Origin: Candidatus Omnitrophica bacterium CG1_02_40_15
GTDB lineage: Bacteria; Omnitrophota; Gorgyraeia; Gorgyraeales; Gorgyraeaceae
Length of the DNA stretch: 11,059 nucleotides
Assembly: GCA_001871815.1 (NCBI GenBank)
Contig: MNVP01000054.1
Span: 1-11,059, forward strand
Direction of reading: 5' to 3'
Shown in pieces: positions 1 to 7,020 of the stretch. The notes under the pieces were generated by a model, which saw only the letters and a program-made list of their open reading frames with translations, ran no database searches and had not been told where the DNA came from. Position 1 is the stretch's first letter. Each line of letters opens with the position of its first letter. The translations under genes and the position numbers were made by a program.

Positions 1-1
1 A

Positions 2-1141
2 GGCAGAAAAGCGAGAAGATGTTATGGTTTTGACGAGATAGCGCTTGTTCCGGGTTCTATTACGATAAATCCCAAAGAGGTGGATACGAGCTGGGAACTG
101 GCAGGTAAGATTTATAAGGTTCCTATACTTGCTGCTGCAATGGACGGCGTAGTGGATGTAAATTTTGCAATAGCTATGTCTAAACTTGGCGGCATTGCAG
201 TCTTGAATCTTAATGGCGTGCAGACTAGGTACGAGGATCCTGGAGAAGTGCTTGAAAAAATAGCGGCCGCAAGCCCCGAAGAAGCTACAAAATTAGTCCA
301 ATCCCTTTATTTAAACTCTGTGCAGGAAAAACTTATAGCCAAAAGAATCAAAGAGATAAAAAGCAAAAAAGGCGTAGCTGTGGTAAGCGCTATTCCTCAG
401 GACGCAGAGAGGTTTGGAAAGATTGCCCAGGAAACAGGGGCAGATATTTTTGTGATCCAGTCAACTGTTATCAGCGTAAAACATGTCTCCAGCGAATATA
501 AAGTTGTAGACCTCGCAAAATTCATAAAATCAATGAAGATACCTGTGATTCTCGGAAATTGTGTTACGTATTCTGTGGCGCTGGAGCTTATGGAGACAAG
601 TCCGGGCGCTATTCTTGTAGGTATCGGGCCTGGCGCAGCTTGCACTACCCGCGGAGTCCTTGGAATAGGCGTACCTCAGGTAACAGCAACTTCAGATGTC
701 GCAGCGGCAAGAGATTTTTATTATAAGAAAACCGCAAGATACATACCCATTATTACAGACGGCGGAATGGATTCAGGCGGTGATATATGCAAAGCATTTG
801 CCTGCGGGGCAGACGCAGTAATGGTAGGCTCTGCTTTTGCGAGGGCAAAAGAAGCCCCTGGCAAAGGTTATCATTGGGGTATGGCAACGCCTCACGCTAA
901 TCTGCCTCGCGGAACAAGGATTCATGTTGGCACAACAGGCACTTTAGAAGAGATACTTATCGGGCCTGCAAAGCTTGACGACGGTTCCCAGAATCTAGTA
1001 GGCGCCCTTATGACATCAATGGGAAATCTTGGAGCCAGGAATATAAAAGAGATGCAATTAACAGATATTATTATCGCCCCATCCATTAAGACCGAAGGGA
1101 AGATAATGCAACGGGTGCAAAGGGTCGGCATGGGGAAATAA
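2..1141 (+). CDS. guaB3: GuaB3-type IMP dehydrogenase-family protein (5' partial)
   Basis: Purine-nucleotide oxidoreductase of the IMPDH/GMP reductase superfamily, a cytosolic TIM barrel. The frame is open from base 2, where it reads GRKARRCYGFDEIALVPG, the conserved N-terminal block of GuaB3-type proteins; probably only about ten residues are missing. The GTG at base 80 lies inside this conserved block and is not the start. The catalytic loop reads GPGAACTTRG with the active-site Cys codon at 641-643, followed by the phosphate-binding DGGMDSGGD and GADAVMVGSAFA segments and a flap-like stretch ending HVGTTGTLEEI. The visible 379 residues pass through the barrel without the CBS/Bateman insert of classical GuaB, which defines the GuaB3 group. 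Known GuaB3 members are reported to oxidise IMP to XMP; that activity is inferred here. It ends 155 bp before dnaE, with palindromes between. Confidence 0.9.
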   Translation, partial: GRKARRCYGFDEIALVPGSITINPKEVDTSWELAGKIYKVPILAAAMDGVVDVNFAIAMSKLGGIAVLNLNGVQTRYEDPGEVLEKIAAASPEEATKLVQSLYLNSVQEKLIAKRIKEIKSKKGVAVVSAIPQDAERFGKIAQETGADIFVIQSTVISVKHVSSEYKVVDLAKFIKSMKIPVILGNCVTYSVALELMETSPGAILVGIGPGAACTTRGVLGIGVPQVTATSDVAAARDFYYKKTARYIPIITDGGMDSGGDICKAFACGADAVMVGSAFARAKEAPGKGYHWGMATPHANLPRGTRIHVGTTGTLEEILIGPAKLDDGSQNLVGALMTSMGNLGARNIKEMQLTDIIIAPSIKTEGKIMQRVQRVGMGK

Positions 1142-1151
1142 AGGAAATAGA

Positions 1152-1219
1152 GGAAATAGGGACAGGTTCATTTTTTACCATTTCTTATTTTATCTAAAAA
1201 TGAACCTGTCCCTATTTCC
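1152..1219. repeat. Palindromic element P1, 24-bp arms, guaB3/dnaE spacer
   Basis: Perfect 24-bp inverted repeat: left arm 1152-1175, right arm 1196-1219, 20-nt AT-rich loop. The arms contain ATAGGGACAGGTTCA and its complement. The left arm follows the guaB3 stop by about 10 bp. There is no T tract after the right arm, so it is not a canonical terminator, though the RNA would fold strongly. The GGGACAGG tract resembles the end of the element at 4766-4794. Such arms recall REP-like elements mobilised by Y1 (IS200-like) transposases, but no transposase is present here. Confidence 0.85.
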
Positions 1220-1221
1220 CG

Positions 1222-1269
1222 ACTCGTAAAAAGCAATAAAAATATTTGTATTGTTTTTAAATTACGAGT
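1222..1269. repeat. Second, imperfect inverted repeat just before dnaE
   Basis: Outer arms ACTCGTAA (1222-1229) and TTACGAGT (1262-1269) match perfectly. Inside them CAATA (1234-1238) pairs with TATTG (1249-1253), flanked by A-rich and T-rich stretches that pair loosely. It abuts P1. After it the leader repeats GTTAC-like units (1268-1287) up to the dnaE ATG, and no good Shine-Dalgarno is visible. It could be a decayed palindromic element or a leader hairpin. Confidence 0.55.
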
Positions 1270-1296
1270 TACGTGTTACAAGTTACTTTTTATAAA

Positions 1297-4200
1297 ATGC
1301 TTCATTCCGATTTTGTCCATCTTCACGTCCACACGCAATACAGCCTTCTCGATGGCGCCTGCCTTATAAATAATCTTACAGATCTGGCAAGGCGCATGAA
1401 AATGCCGGCCTGCGCAATAACAGACCACGGCAACATGTTTGGCGCCATAGAGTTTTATCAATCCTGCATAACAAACGGAATAAAACCCATAATAGGGTCA
1501 GAGGTTTATATTGCCCCGAAGGGCAGGCTGGATAAAACCTTTTCACAAGGAGAAGAAACAGCGAATCATTTGATACTGCTTGTGAGGGATGAAACCGGTT
1601 ATAAAAATTTAATGAAGCTGATTTCTATCGGTTACCTGGAAGGGTTTTATTATAAGCCGAGGATTGATAAAGAGGCGCTGGCGCAATATTCTGGAGGATT
1701 AATAGCGCTCTCAAGCTGTTTGAAAGGCGAAATCCCCCGCCTGGCAATGAACAATAAAGAAGAAAAACTCAGGCAGCTTGCAGCTGAATACCGCGACATC
1801 CTCGGCAAAGAAAATTTTTATTTCGAACTGCAGGATAATTCCATCCCTGAGCAGAGAAAAGTGAATAAAGAGCTTATAAGGCTGGGCAAGGAATTGTGTA
1901 TAGGGCTCGTAGCTACAAACGACGTGCACTATCTCACTAAAGATAGCGCAAAGGCTCATGAAGCCCTCCTTTGCATACAAACTCAGACCACGCTTGACGA
2001 TCCGAACCGCATGAAACTCCAGACAGACCAGTTTTATTTTAAATCTACAGAGGAAATGAAAGCCCTTTTCAAGGATGCGCCAGAGGCGATTTCTAATACA
2101 ATAAAGATAGCCGAGAGATGCAACATGGAGATGGATTTTAAGAAGACCTTTCTTCCTCATTATATTGTTCCACATGGCGTAACGCGTGAAAAATACATAA
2201 AAGATTTGTGCGAACAGGGACTTGACAAAAGATATCCTGTAGGGGCGGCCAGTGACCGCCCCCTACAAATAAGAGAGAGAATGGATAATGAATTAAAGGT
2301 TATAAGTAAAGCGGGCTATATAAGCTATTTTCTTATAGTTTGGGATTTTATTAATTACGCTAAATCAAAAGGCATAGCAGTGGGCCCTGGGCGAGGCTCT
2401 GCTGCAGGGAGCATTGTAAGCTATCTTCTCGGAATAACAGATATAGACCCGTTGAGATATAATCTTCTCTTTGAAAGATTTTTGAATTCCGAACGTGTCA
2501 GCATGCCTGATATAGATATAGATTTTTGTTATGAAAAAAGAGGCGAAGTCATAGATTATGTCATTCAGAAATATGGCAAGGATAACGTAGCCCAGATTAT
2601 AACATTCGGGACCATGGCAGCCAAAGCTGTCATAAGGGATGTAGGAAGGGCAATGAACATCCCTTACGCGGACGTGGATAAAATAGCAAAACTTGTGCCA
2701 ATGAATCCTGATATGACCCTTGAGCTTGCGCTTGAACAGGAACCTGAACTTGTAAGGCTTTATAAAGAGGATTCAAAAATAAGGGAGCTTATAGATATCT
2801 CGAAAAAACTCGAAGGCCTTACCCGCCACGCCTCTACTCACGCCGCAGGTGTTGTTATAAGCGAAGACTTGCTGACAAATCACGTGCCGCTTTTTAAAAC
2901 AAGCGACGGCCAGATTTCTACCGGCTATGCAATGAGTTCGCTTGAAAAGATAGGGCTTTTAAAAATGGACTTCCTGGGCTTAAGGACTTTGACTGTTATC
3001 CAGGAGGCGCTCAAGATAATAAACAGGGTGAATGTAGGGGCGGTCAATGACCGCCCCCTACGAGTCGAAGATATCCCAATGGATGACCTTAAGACATATA
3101 AACTCTTGAACAACGCAGAGTCCATAGGCGTATTCCAATTAGAAAGTTCAGGCATGAGGGATTTATTAAGGAAATTAAAGGTTGAAAAATTTGAAGACAT
3201 AATTGCTCTTCTTGCGTTATACAGGCCAGGCCCTATAGGAAGCGGAATGTTGGATGATTATATAAAACGTAAACATGGTAAAATAGAAGTAAGATACGAC
3301 CATCCGCTTCTTGAAGCAAGCCTCAAAGAAACATATGGCATTATCGTTTATCAGGAGCAGGTAATGATGATAGTTTCCAGCCTTGCTGGTTTTTCGCTGG
3401 CTCAAGCAGATATCTTAAGAAGGGCGATAGGCAAAAAAACTCCTGAGATAATGGAGCAGCAAAGAAAGGCGTTTATAGATGGTGCTGTAAAGAACAAGGT
3501 CGAGAGGCGGATAGCGGAAAAGATATTTAGTTTAATAGAATATTTTGCAGGATACGGTTTTAACAAGAGCCATTCAACTGCATACGCAATGATCTCTTAC
3601 AGGACCGCGTATCTCAAAGCCAATTATCCTGTTGAATTTATGACAGCGTTGCTGACAAGTGAAAAAGATGACACTGATAAGATAGTTGAATATATAGATG
3701 AAGCAGAGCGCATGGGTATAAAGATATTGCCGCCAGACGTTAATGAGAGTTACGCGAATTTCACTATGATAAATAAAAATGAAATAAGATTCGGCCTGAG
3801 CGCTGTTAAAAATGTCGGGGAGGGCTCAATAGAATCTATAATCGAGGCTAGGAGAAAATACAGCCGTTTCTCCAGCCTGTATGAATTTTGCGAAAGGACA
3901 AACTCAAGGCTTGTAAATAAAAAAGTCATAGAGAGCCTTATTAAATGCGGCGCGTTTGACAGCATAGGCCTGAAGAGATCGCAGCTAATGGCGACATTTG
4001 GAGAAGCAATGGATGCAGCTGTTGCAGCTCATAAAGAATCAGCTATGGGCCAGATGACGTTTTTTATGGGATCCAGCTCTTCGCCAAAGGCGCCTGATAT
4101 AAAAGAGTGGCCTGAAAACCAGTTACTTAATTTTGAAAAAGAGATGATAGGATTTTATATAACAGGCCATCCGCTTGCCGTGTATGAGAAAATAATAAAA

Positions 4201-4764
4201 GAATATTCTACTTCCGCAAGCGCTGGATTAAAAAGCATGGAAGATGGCCGAAAGGTCTGGTTTGGGGGCATAATAAATAAGATAAAAAATACAGTAACGA
4301 AACGCACAGGCGAAAAAATGGCTATTATGATGATGGAGGACATGGAAGGCAGCTTAGAAGCCCTTGTGTTTCCTAATTCATATAAGAATGTCTCTAGGTA
4401 TATAGCGCTTAACGCAGCTATATTCATAAACGGCAGATTGAGCCTTAAAGAAGAAAGGACGAAGATAATAGTTGAAGAAATAATACCTATATCTGATGCA
4501 AGAAAAAGATTCACCCAATCTATTTCAATAGATCTTTTGTCGCAGGGCATGGATGGCATGGATAAAGAGCTTTTTGAAAGATTAAGGAGTGTGTTTTCCA
4601 GGTATCAGGGGGATATCCCTGTCTACCTTAATTTTACGACAAAGACAAACGGTTCCTATCGCATGCTTGTGGACAGAAAACTCTTTGTAAACCCCACCAA
4701 TGAACTTGCCAGCGAACTGGAAAACCTCATCGGCCGCGAACATATTAGATTTGAAAAAATTTAA
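1297..4764 (+). CDS. dnaE: DNA polymerase III alpha subunit (DnaE type)
   Basis: Replicative polymerase of the chromosomal replisome, 1155 aa, close to the roughly 1160 aa of E. coli DnaE. I chose ATG 1297 because conserved sequence begins at once (FVHLHVHTQYSLLDG); GTG 1273 would add eight atypical residues. The N-terminal PHP domain keeps what look like all nine metal ligands: H10, H12, D19, H44, E69, H91, C141, D209 and H211. The polymerase core has GPGRGSAAGS, then PDIDIDF with catalytic D405 and D407, and KMDFLGLRT with D558. FAGYGFNKSHS lies in the fingers/tandem HhH region. An OB fold starts near residue 987 and a short C-terminal tau-binding-like domain ends the protein. Two palindromes sit in frame at residues 315-324 and 580-589, in linkers that vary in length among DnaE proteins. 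The frame is intact, so the enzyme is probably functional. Confidence 0.97.
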   Translation: MLHSDFVHLHVHTQYSLLDGACLINNLTDLARRMKMPACAITDHGNMFGAIEFYQSCITNGIKPIIGSEVYIAPKGRLDKTFSQGEETANHLILLVRDETGYKNLMKLISIGYLEGFYYKPRIDKEALAQYSGGLIALSSCLKGEIPRLAMNNKEEKLRQLAAEYRDILGKENFYFELQDNSIPEQRKVNKELIRLGKELCIGLVATNDVHYLTKDSAKAHEALLCIQTQTTLDDPNRMKLQTDQFYFKSTEEMKALFKDAPEAISNTIKIAERCNMEMDFKKTFLPHYIVPHGVTREKYIKDLCEQGLDKRYPVGAASDRPLQIRERMDNELKVISKAGYISYFLIVWDFINYAKSKGIAVGPGRGSAAGSIVSYLLGITDIDPLRYNLLFERFLNSERVSMPDIDIDFCYEKRGEVIDYVIQKYGKDNVAQIITFGTMAAKAVIRDVGRAMNIPYADVDKIAKLVPMNPDMTLELALEQEPELVRLYKEDSKIRELIDISKKLEGLTRHASTHAAGVVISEDLLTNHVPLFKTSDGQISTGYAMSSLEKIGLLKMDFLGLRTLTVIQEALKIINRVNVGAVNDRPLRVEDIPMDDLKTYKLLNNAESIGVFQLESSGMRDLLRKLKVEKFEDIIALLALYRPGPIGSGMLDDYIKRKHGKIEVRYDHPLLEASLKETYGIIVYQEQVMMIVSSLAGFSLAQADILRRAIGKKTPEIMEQQRKAFIDGAVKNKVERRIAEKIFSLIEYFAGYGFNKSHSTAYAMISYRTAYLKANYPVEFMTALLTSEKDDTDKIVEYIDEAERMGIKILPPDVNESYANFTMINKNEIRFGLSAVKNVGEGSIESIIEARRKYSRFSSLYEFCERTNSRLVNKKVIESLIKCGAFDSIGLKRSQLMATFGEAMDAAVAAHKESAMGQMTFFMGSSSSPKAPDIKEWPENQLLNFEKEMIGFYITGHPLAVYEKIIKEYSTSASAGLKSMEDGRKVWFGGIINKIKNTVTKRTGEKMAIMMMEDMEGSLEALVFPNSYKNVSRYIALNAAIFINGRLSLKEERTKIIVEEIIPISDARKRFTQSISIDLLSQGMDGMDKELFERLRSVFSRYQGDIPVYLNFTTKTNGSYRMLVDRKLFVNPTNELASELENLIGREHIRFEKI
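2238..2267. repeat. In-frame palindromic element E1 inside dnaE
   Basis: A 30-bp hairpin: TGTAGGGGCGG pairs with CCGCCCCCTACA (one extra C on the right), with one inner mismatch and loop AGT. It is translated as VGAASDRPLQ (residues 315-324), between KRYP and IRERM just before the conserved YFLIVWDFI segment. It matches E2 at 27 of 30 positions. Its GC content is far above that of the flanking coding sequence. The length is a multiple of three and no stop is created in this frame. Confidence 0.88.
3033..3062. repeat. In-frame palindromic element E2 inside dnaE
   Basis: Second copy of the 30-bp hairpin. CGGTCA (3041-3046) and TGACCG (3048-3053) pair perfectly around one base, and GTAGGGG pairs with CCCCCTAC with one extra C. 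It is read in the same phase as E1 as VGAVNDRPLR (residues 580-589), between LKIINRVN and VEDIPMDD, upstream of GVFQLESSGM. E. coli DnaE has a linker of similar length here, so E2 may have replaced native residues rather than simply adding ten. Confidence 0.88.
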
Positions 4765-4765
4765 T

Positions 4766-4794
4766 GTAGGGACAGGACAGTGTCCTGTCCCTAC
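4766..4794. repeat. Palindromic element P4 after the dnaE stop
   Basis: A 29-bp near-perfect palindrome: GTAGGGACAGGACA (4766-4779), one central G, then the complementary arm (4781-4794). It starts two bases after the dnaE TAA. Its GTAGGG end matches E1 and E2 and its GGGACAGG tract matches P1, so it links the two groups. No T tract follows. In RNA it would make a 14-bp hairpin that could protect the dnaE mRNA 3' end. Confidence 0.85.
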
Positions 4795-4810
4795 GTCTAA
4801 ATTATGGAAT

Positions 4811-4933
4811 TTATTTGCGCCGCAAAAGTCTTTGCGTCATCAAACAGAAAATGAAGCCCACCAGGGTTAACGTCTTGTGGGCGGAATACTTAGCCCGCCA
4901 TTGTTTCTGTGGCGGGCTAATGTATAGCCGCCA
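4811..4933 (+). other. Structured intergenic block with mutually exclusive hairpins; possible ncRNA or leader
   Basis: No convincing gene lies in this block. On the + strand it can form CGCAAA/TTTGCG (4821-4836, loop AGTC); GCCCAC/GTGGGC (4856-4861 with 4877-4882); GGCGG/CCGCC (4880-4884 with 4895-4899); a perfect 11-bp stem TTAGCCCGCCA/TGGCGGGCTAA (4890-4900 with 4910-4920, 9-nt loop); and TGGCGG/CCGCCA (4910-4915 with 4928-4933), extendable past a bulge. From the second stem on, neighbours share strands, so they compete. A T6 run lies at 4950-4955. The stretch GGGTTAA...GTGGGCGG (4864-4884) recalls the 3' half of 6S RNA, but I cannot find the matching 5' half. A functional RNA, a compound palindromic element or a relic are all possible. 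The strand is assumed from the neighbours. Confidence 0.35.
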
Positions 4934-4962
4934 GTTGATATTCTGGTTATTTTTTAGTTGAT

Positions 4963-4990
4963 TTGAATAAGAATATATGATATATATAAT
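4963..4990 (+). promoter_or_regulatory. Sigma70-type promoter for pgk-tpiA-secG
   Basis: A -35 box TTGAAT (4963-4968), a 16-bp spacer and a perfect -10 box TATAAT (4985-4990). Transcription would begin near 4997, leaving a leader of about 20 nt before the pgk ATG at 5018. This agrees with ATG 5018 rather than the upstream in-frame TTG 4994. The AT-rich run TATATGATATATATAAT offers other -10 registers, so the exact box is inferred. Confidence 0.6.
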
Positions 4991-5017
4991 ATCTTGTATA
5001 TATGGATAGGTAGAGGT

Positions 5018-6199
5018 ATGAACAAAAAGACTATTAAAGACATTAATATTAAAGGCAGAAAGGTTTTGATGAGGGTGGATTTTAATGTGCCCCTCAATAA
5101 AGATTTAAAGATAGAAGATGACACAAGGATTACTGCGGCATTGCCTACTATAAAATATGCTATTGATAATGGCGCAAGGCTTATACTTATGAGCCATTTG
5201 GGAAGGCCAAAAGGCGCAGATGATTCGCTGCGCTTAGATCCTGTGGCCAAGAGGCTTTCAGAGCTTCTTGGGAAACCTGTTCAAAAATTGGATGATTGTG
5301 TTGGCCCTGAGGTCGAGAAAGCTGTTTCTGCTATGAAAGATGGAGATGTGGTGCTATTGGAAAATCTGAGATTTCATGCAGAGGAAGAGAAGAATGACCC
5401 TGAATTTGCTAAGAAGCTGGCTGGGCTTGGAGAGATTTACGTAAATGACGCATTCGGAACTGCTCACAGGGCTCACGTGTCTACAGAAGGTGTCACTAAA
5501 TTTTTAAAAGTATCTGTTGCAGGATTTTTATTGGCAAAAGAGATAGAGTATTTTGACAGGGCTCTTTCAAATCCGCCAAAACCGTTTGTGGCTATATTAG
5601 GAGGCGCAAAGGTTTCTGACAAGATAATGGTAATAGAGAACCTTATGAAAAAAGTTGATGTTATTCTTATAGGCGGAGGCATGGCTTATACGTTTTTAAA
5701 GGCTCAGGGAATGGAGATAGGCAGCTCAAAACTAGAAGCCGACAAGATAGATGTTGCAAAATCTATTATGAAAAAAGCAAAAGAGCTTGGCGTTAAAATT
5801 GTATTGCCTGTAGACCATCTTATAGCTAATAAGGTGGACGCTATCAGTAATACCAGAGTTGTAACTGATGTTGTGCCTCAGGGCTGGATGGCAGTGGATA
5901 TAGGCCCAAAGACAGTAGATGAATTCAAGAAAGAATTGAGAAACGCGAAAATTATTATATGGAACGGCCCTCTTGGAGTGTTTGAGATAACCAAGTTTTC
6001 AAGAGGCACAGAAGATATCGCAAGGTTTATAGCAGGCCTTAAGGCTATTAGTATTATAGGCGGGGGCGATACAGCAAGCGCAATCGCTAAGTTTGGGTTA
6101 GAGCATGCAATGTCGCATATTTCTACCGGCGGTGGAGCGTCATTGGAATATATGGAAGGCAAAATCCTTCCTGGCATTGCGGCGCTTAATAATAAATAA
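5018..6199 (+). CDS. pgk: Phosphoglycerate kinase
   Basis: Glycolytic kinase converting 1,3-bisphosphoglycerate plus ADP to 3-phosphoglycerate plus ATP in the cytosol; 393 aa, normal for bacterial PGK. N-domain substrate motifs: MRVDFNVP (residues 18-25), SHLGRP (59-64), LLENLRFH and YVNDAFGTAHRAH. C-domain nucleotide motifs: GGAKVSDKI, LIGGGMAYTFLK, WNGPLGVFE and GGGDTASA with D351, then the STGGGASLEYMEG closing motif. ATG 5018 begins the typical MNKKTIKDI block. AGG at 5008-5010 is a possible ribosome site and the -10 box at 4985 rules out the TTG 4994 start. It is followed by tpiA across a 54-bp gap filled mainly by a palindrome. No gap gene precedes it; dnaE does. Confidence 0.98.
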   Translation: MNKKTIKDINIKGRKVLMRVDFNVPLNKDLKIEDDTRITAALPTIKYAIDNGARLILMSHLGRPKGADDSLRLDPVAKRLSELLGKPVQKLDDCVGPEVEKAVSAMKDGDVVLLENLRFHAEEEKNDPEFAKKLAGLGEIYVNDAFGTAHRAHVSTEGVTKFLKVSVAGFLLAKEIEYFDRALSNPPKPFVAILGGAKVSDKIMVIENLMKKVDVILIGGGMAYTFLKAQGMEIGSSKLEADKIDVAKSIMKKAKELGVKIVLPVDHLIANKVDAISNTRVVTDVVPQGWMAVDIGPKTVDEFKKELRNAKIIIWNGPLGVFEITKFSRGTEDIARFIAGLKAISIIGGGDTASAIAKFGLEHAMSHISTGGGASLEYMEGKILPGIAALNNK

Positions 6200-6200
6200 C

Positions 6201-6239
6201 TAACTTTACAATCCGTGCCTGGCACGGATTGTAAAGTTA
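6201..6239. repeat. Palindromic element P5, perfect 19-bp arms, pgk/tpiA gap
   Basis: The arm TAACTTTACAATCCGTGCC (6201-6219), one central T, then its exact complement (6221-6239). It begins two bases after the pgk TAA and ends just before the GGGGG ribosome-site candidate of tpiA (6241-6245). The outer AACTTTACA/TGTAAAGTT recurs in the element at 9261-9303 with a different core; the core here is CCGTGCC/GGCACGG. No T tract follows, so it is not a standard terminator. Confidence 0.92.
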
Positions 6240-6253
6240 CGGGGGTTAGTAAA

Positions 6254-7012
6254 ATGCGAAGGCCGATTATTGCGGGAAATTGGAAGATGTATAAGACAGT
6301 CCAGGATGCTCTTGATATAGCAATTGGGCTGAAGAGGAAATTTTATACATTCGGAGAGGCTGACATTGTAATATGTCCGAGCTTTACTGCTTTGAGTAAA
6401 GTTGGCGATGAGATCTCTGATTCAAGTATTATGTTGGGCGCTCAGGATGTTTACTGGGAAGAGGAAGGCGCTTTCACTGGAGAGGTTTCTCCTAAGATGT
6501 TAAAGGATGTAAGAGTCAGGTACGTAATTATCGGTCATTCTGAACGGAGGAGTTTATTTGGAGAAACAGATGAAGCTGTAAATAAAAAGGTAAAGGTAAC
6601 GCTTAGGTATGGCATGATTCCTATAATGTGTATAGGCGAAAAATTGGAAGAAAGAGATAATGGCACGACATATGAAGTCCTTGAAAAACAGCTTACGAGG
6701 GGGCTTAAAGACCTGACAAAAGATGATATCTTCAGGCTTATTATTGCGTATGAGCCTGTGTGGGCAATAGGAACAGGAAGGACAGCTACGCCGCAGCAGG
6801 CGCAGGAAGCGCATAAATTTATAAGGGATTTTATAGAGAAGCATTTTGAAAAAGAAGCTTCAATGAAAGTGCGGATTCAGTATGGCGGAAGCGTGAAGCC
6901 TGATAATATTGCCAAATTGATGGCAGAGGAAGATATTGACGGAGCTCTTGTGGGCGGCGCAAGCTTAGATGTAAATACATTTGTCCAGATTGTAGAAAAT
7001 TCCATATTATAA
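6254..7012 (+). CDS. tpiA: Triosephosphate isomerase
   Basis: Interconverts dihydroxyacetone phosphate and glyceraldehyde 3-phosphate; homodimeric TIM barrel, cytosolic, 252 aa as usual. Catalytic residues are all visible: N9 and K11 in AGNWKMY, H95 in IIGHSERR, and E167 in AYEPVWAIGTG, followed by the loop-6 region GTGRTATPQQAQE and the phosphate-binding YGGSVKP and GALVGGASL. ATG 6254 gives the canonical MRRPIIAGNWKMY start. The upstream in-frame GTG 6215 lies inside the palindrome and would add 13 unrelated residues. GGGGG at 6241-6245, 8 nt upstream, may serve as the ribosome site. The palindrome hairpin ends two bases before it and could influence initiation. Confidence 0.98.
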   Translation: MRRPIIAGNWKMYKTVQDALDIAIGLKRKFYTFGEADIVICPSFTALSKVGDEISDSSIMLGAQDVYWEEEGAFTGEVSPKMLKDVRVRYVIIGHSERRSLFGETDEAVNKKVKVTLRYGMIPIMCIGEKLEERDNGTTYEVLEKQLTRGLKDLTKDDIFRLIIAYEPVWAIGTGRTATPQQAQEAHKFIRDFIEKHFEKEASMKVRIQYGGSVKPDNIAKLMAEEDIDGALVGGASLDVNTFVQIVENSIL

Positions 7013-7020
7013 TGTTAAGC

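Noticed and set aside
1152..1219. The 24-bp inverted repeat as a rho-independent terminator of guaB3
   Set aside because: The base of the stem is followed by CCGACTCG rather than a T tract; partial terminator activity cannot be excluded.
1273..1296. GTG 1273 as the dnaE start
   Set aside because: It adds eight residues encoded by the GTTAC-like leader repeats; conserved PHP sequence begins right after ATG 1297.
2238..3062. The dnaE repeats as a CRISPR or phage-type array
   Set aside because: Only two copies 795 bp apart with coding sequence between them; there is no regular spacing and no cas gene.
4155..4559. 134-aa antisense ORF within dnaE, and a 115-aa one across the pgk end (5878-6225)
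   Set aside because: Both are shadows of strongly coding genes on the + strand, with no initiation signals or recognisable motifs.
4804..4854. A 16-codon ORF (MEFICAAK...) in the dnaE/pgk spacer
   Set aside because: No ribosome site, no recognisable features, and it lies within the hairpin-rich block.
4811..4933. A confident 6S RNA call
   Set aside because: Only a 3'-half resemblance from memory; the 5' partner strand of the closing stem is not found between dnaE and this block.
4994..5017. TTG 4994 as the pgk start
   Set aside because: It lies at or before the inferred transcription start set by TATAAT 4985-4990, and Met 5018 matches the usual PGK N-terminus.
6215..6253. GTG 6215 as the tpiA start, and ATG-like upstream extension
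   Set aside because: These codons lie within the 19-bp palindrome; Met 6254 gives the canonical TIM N-terminus.
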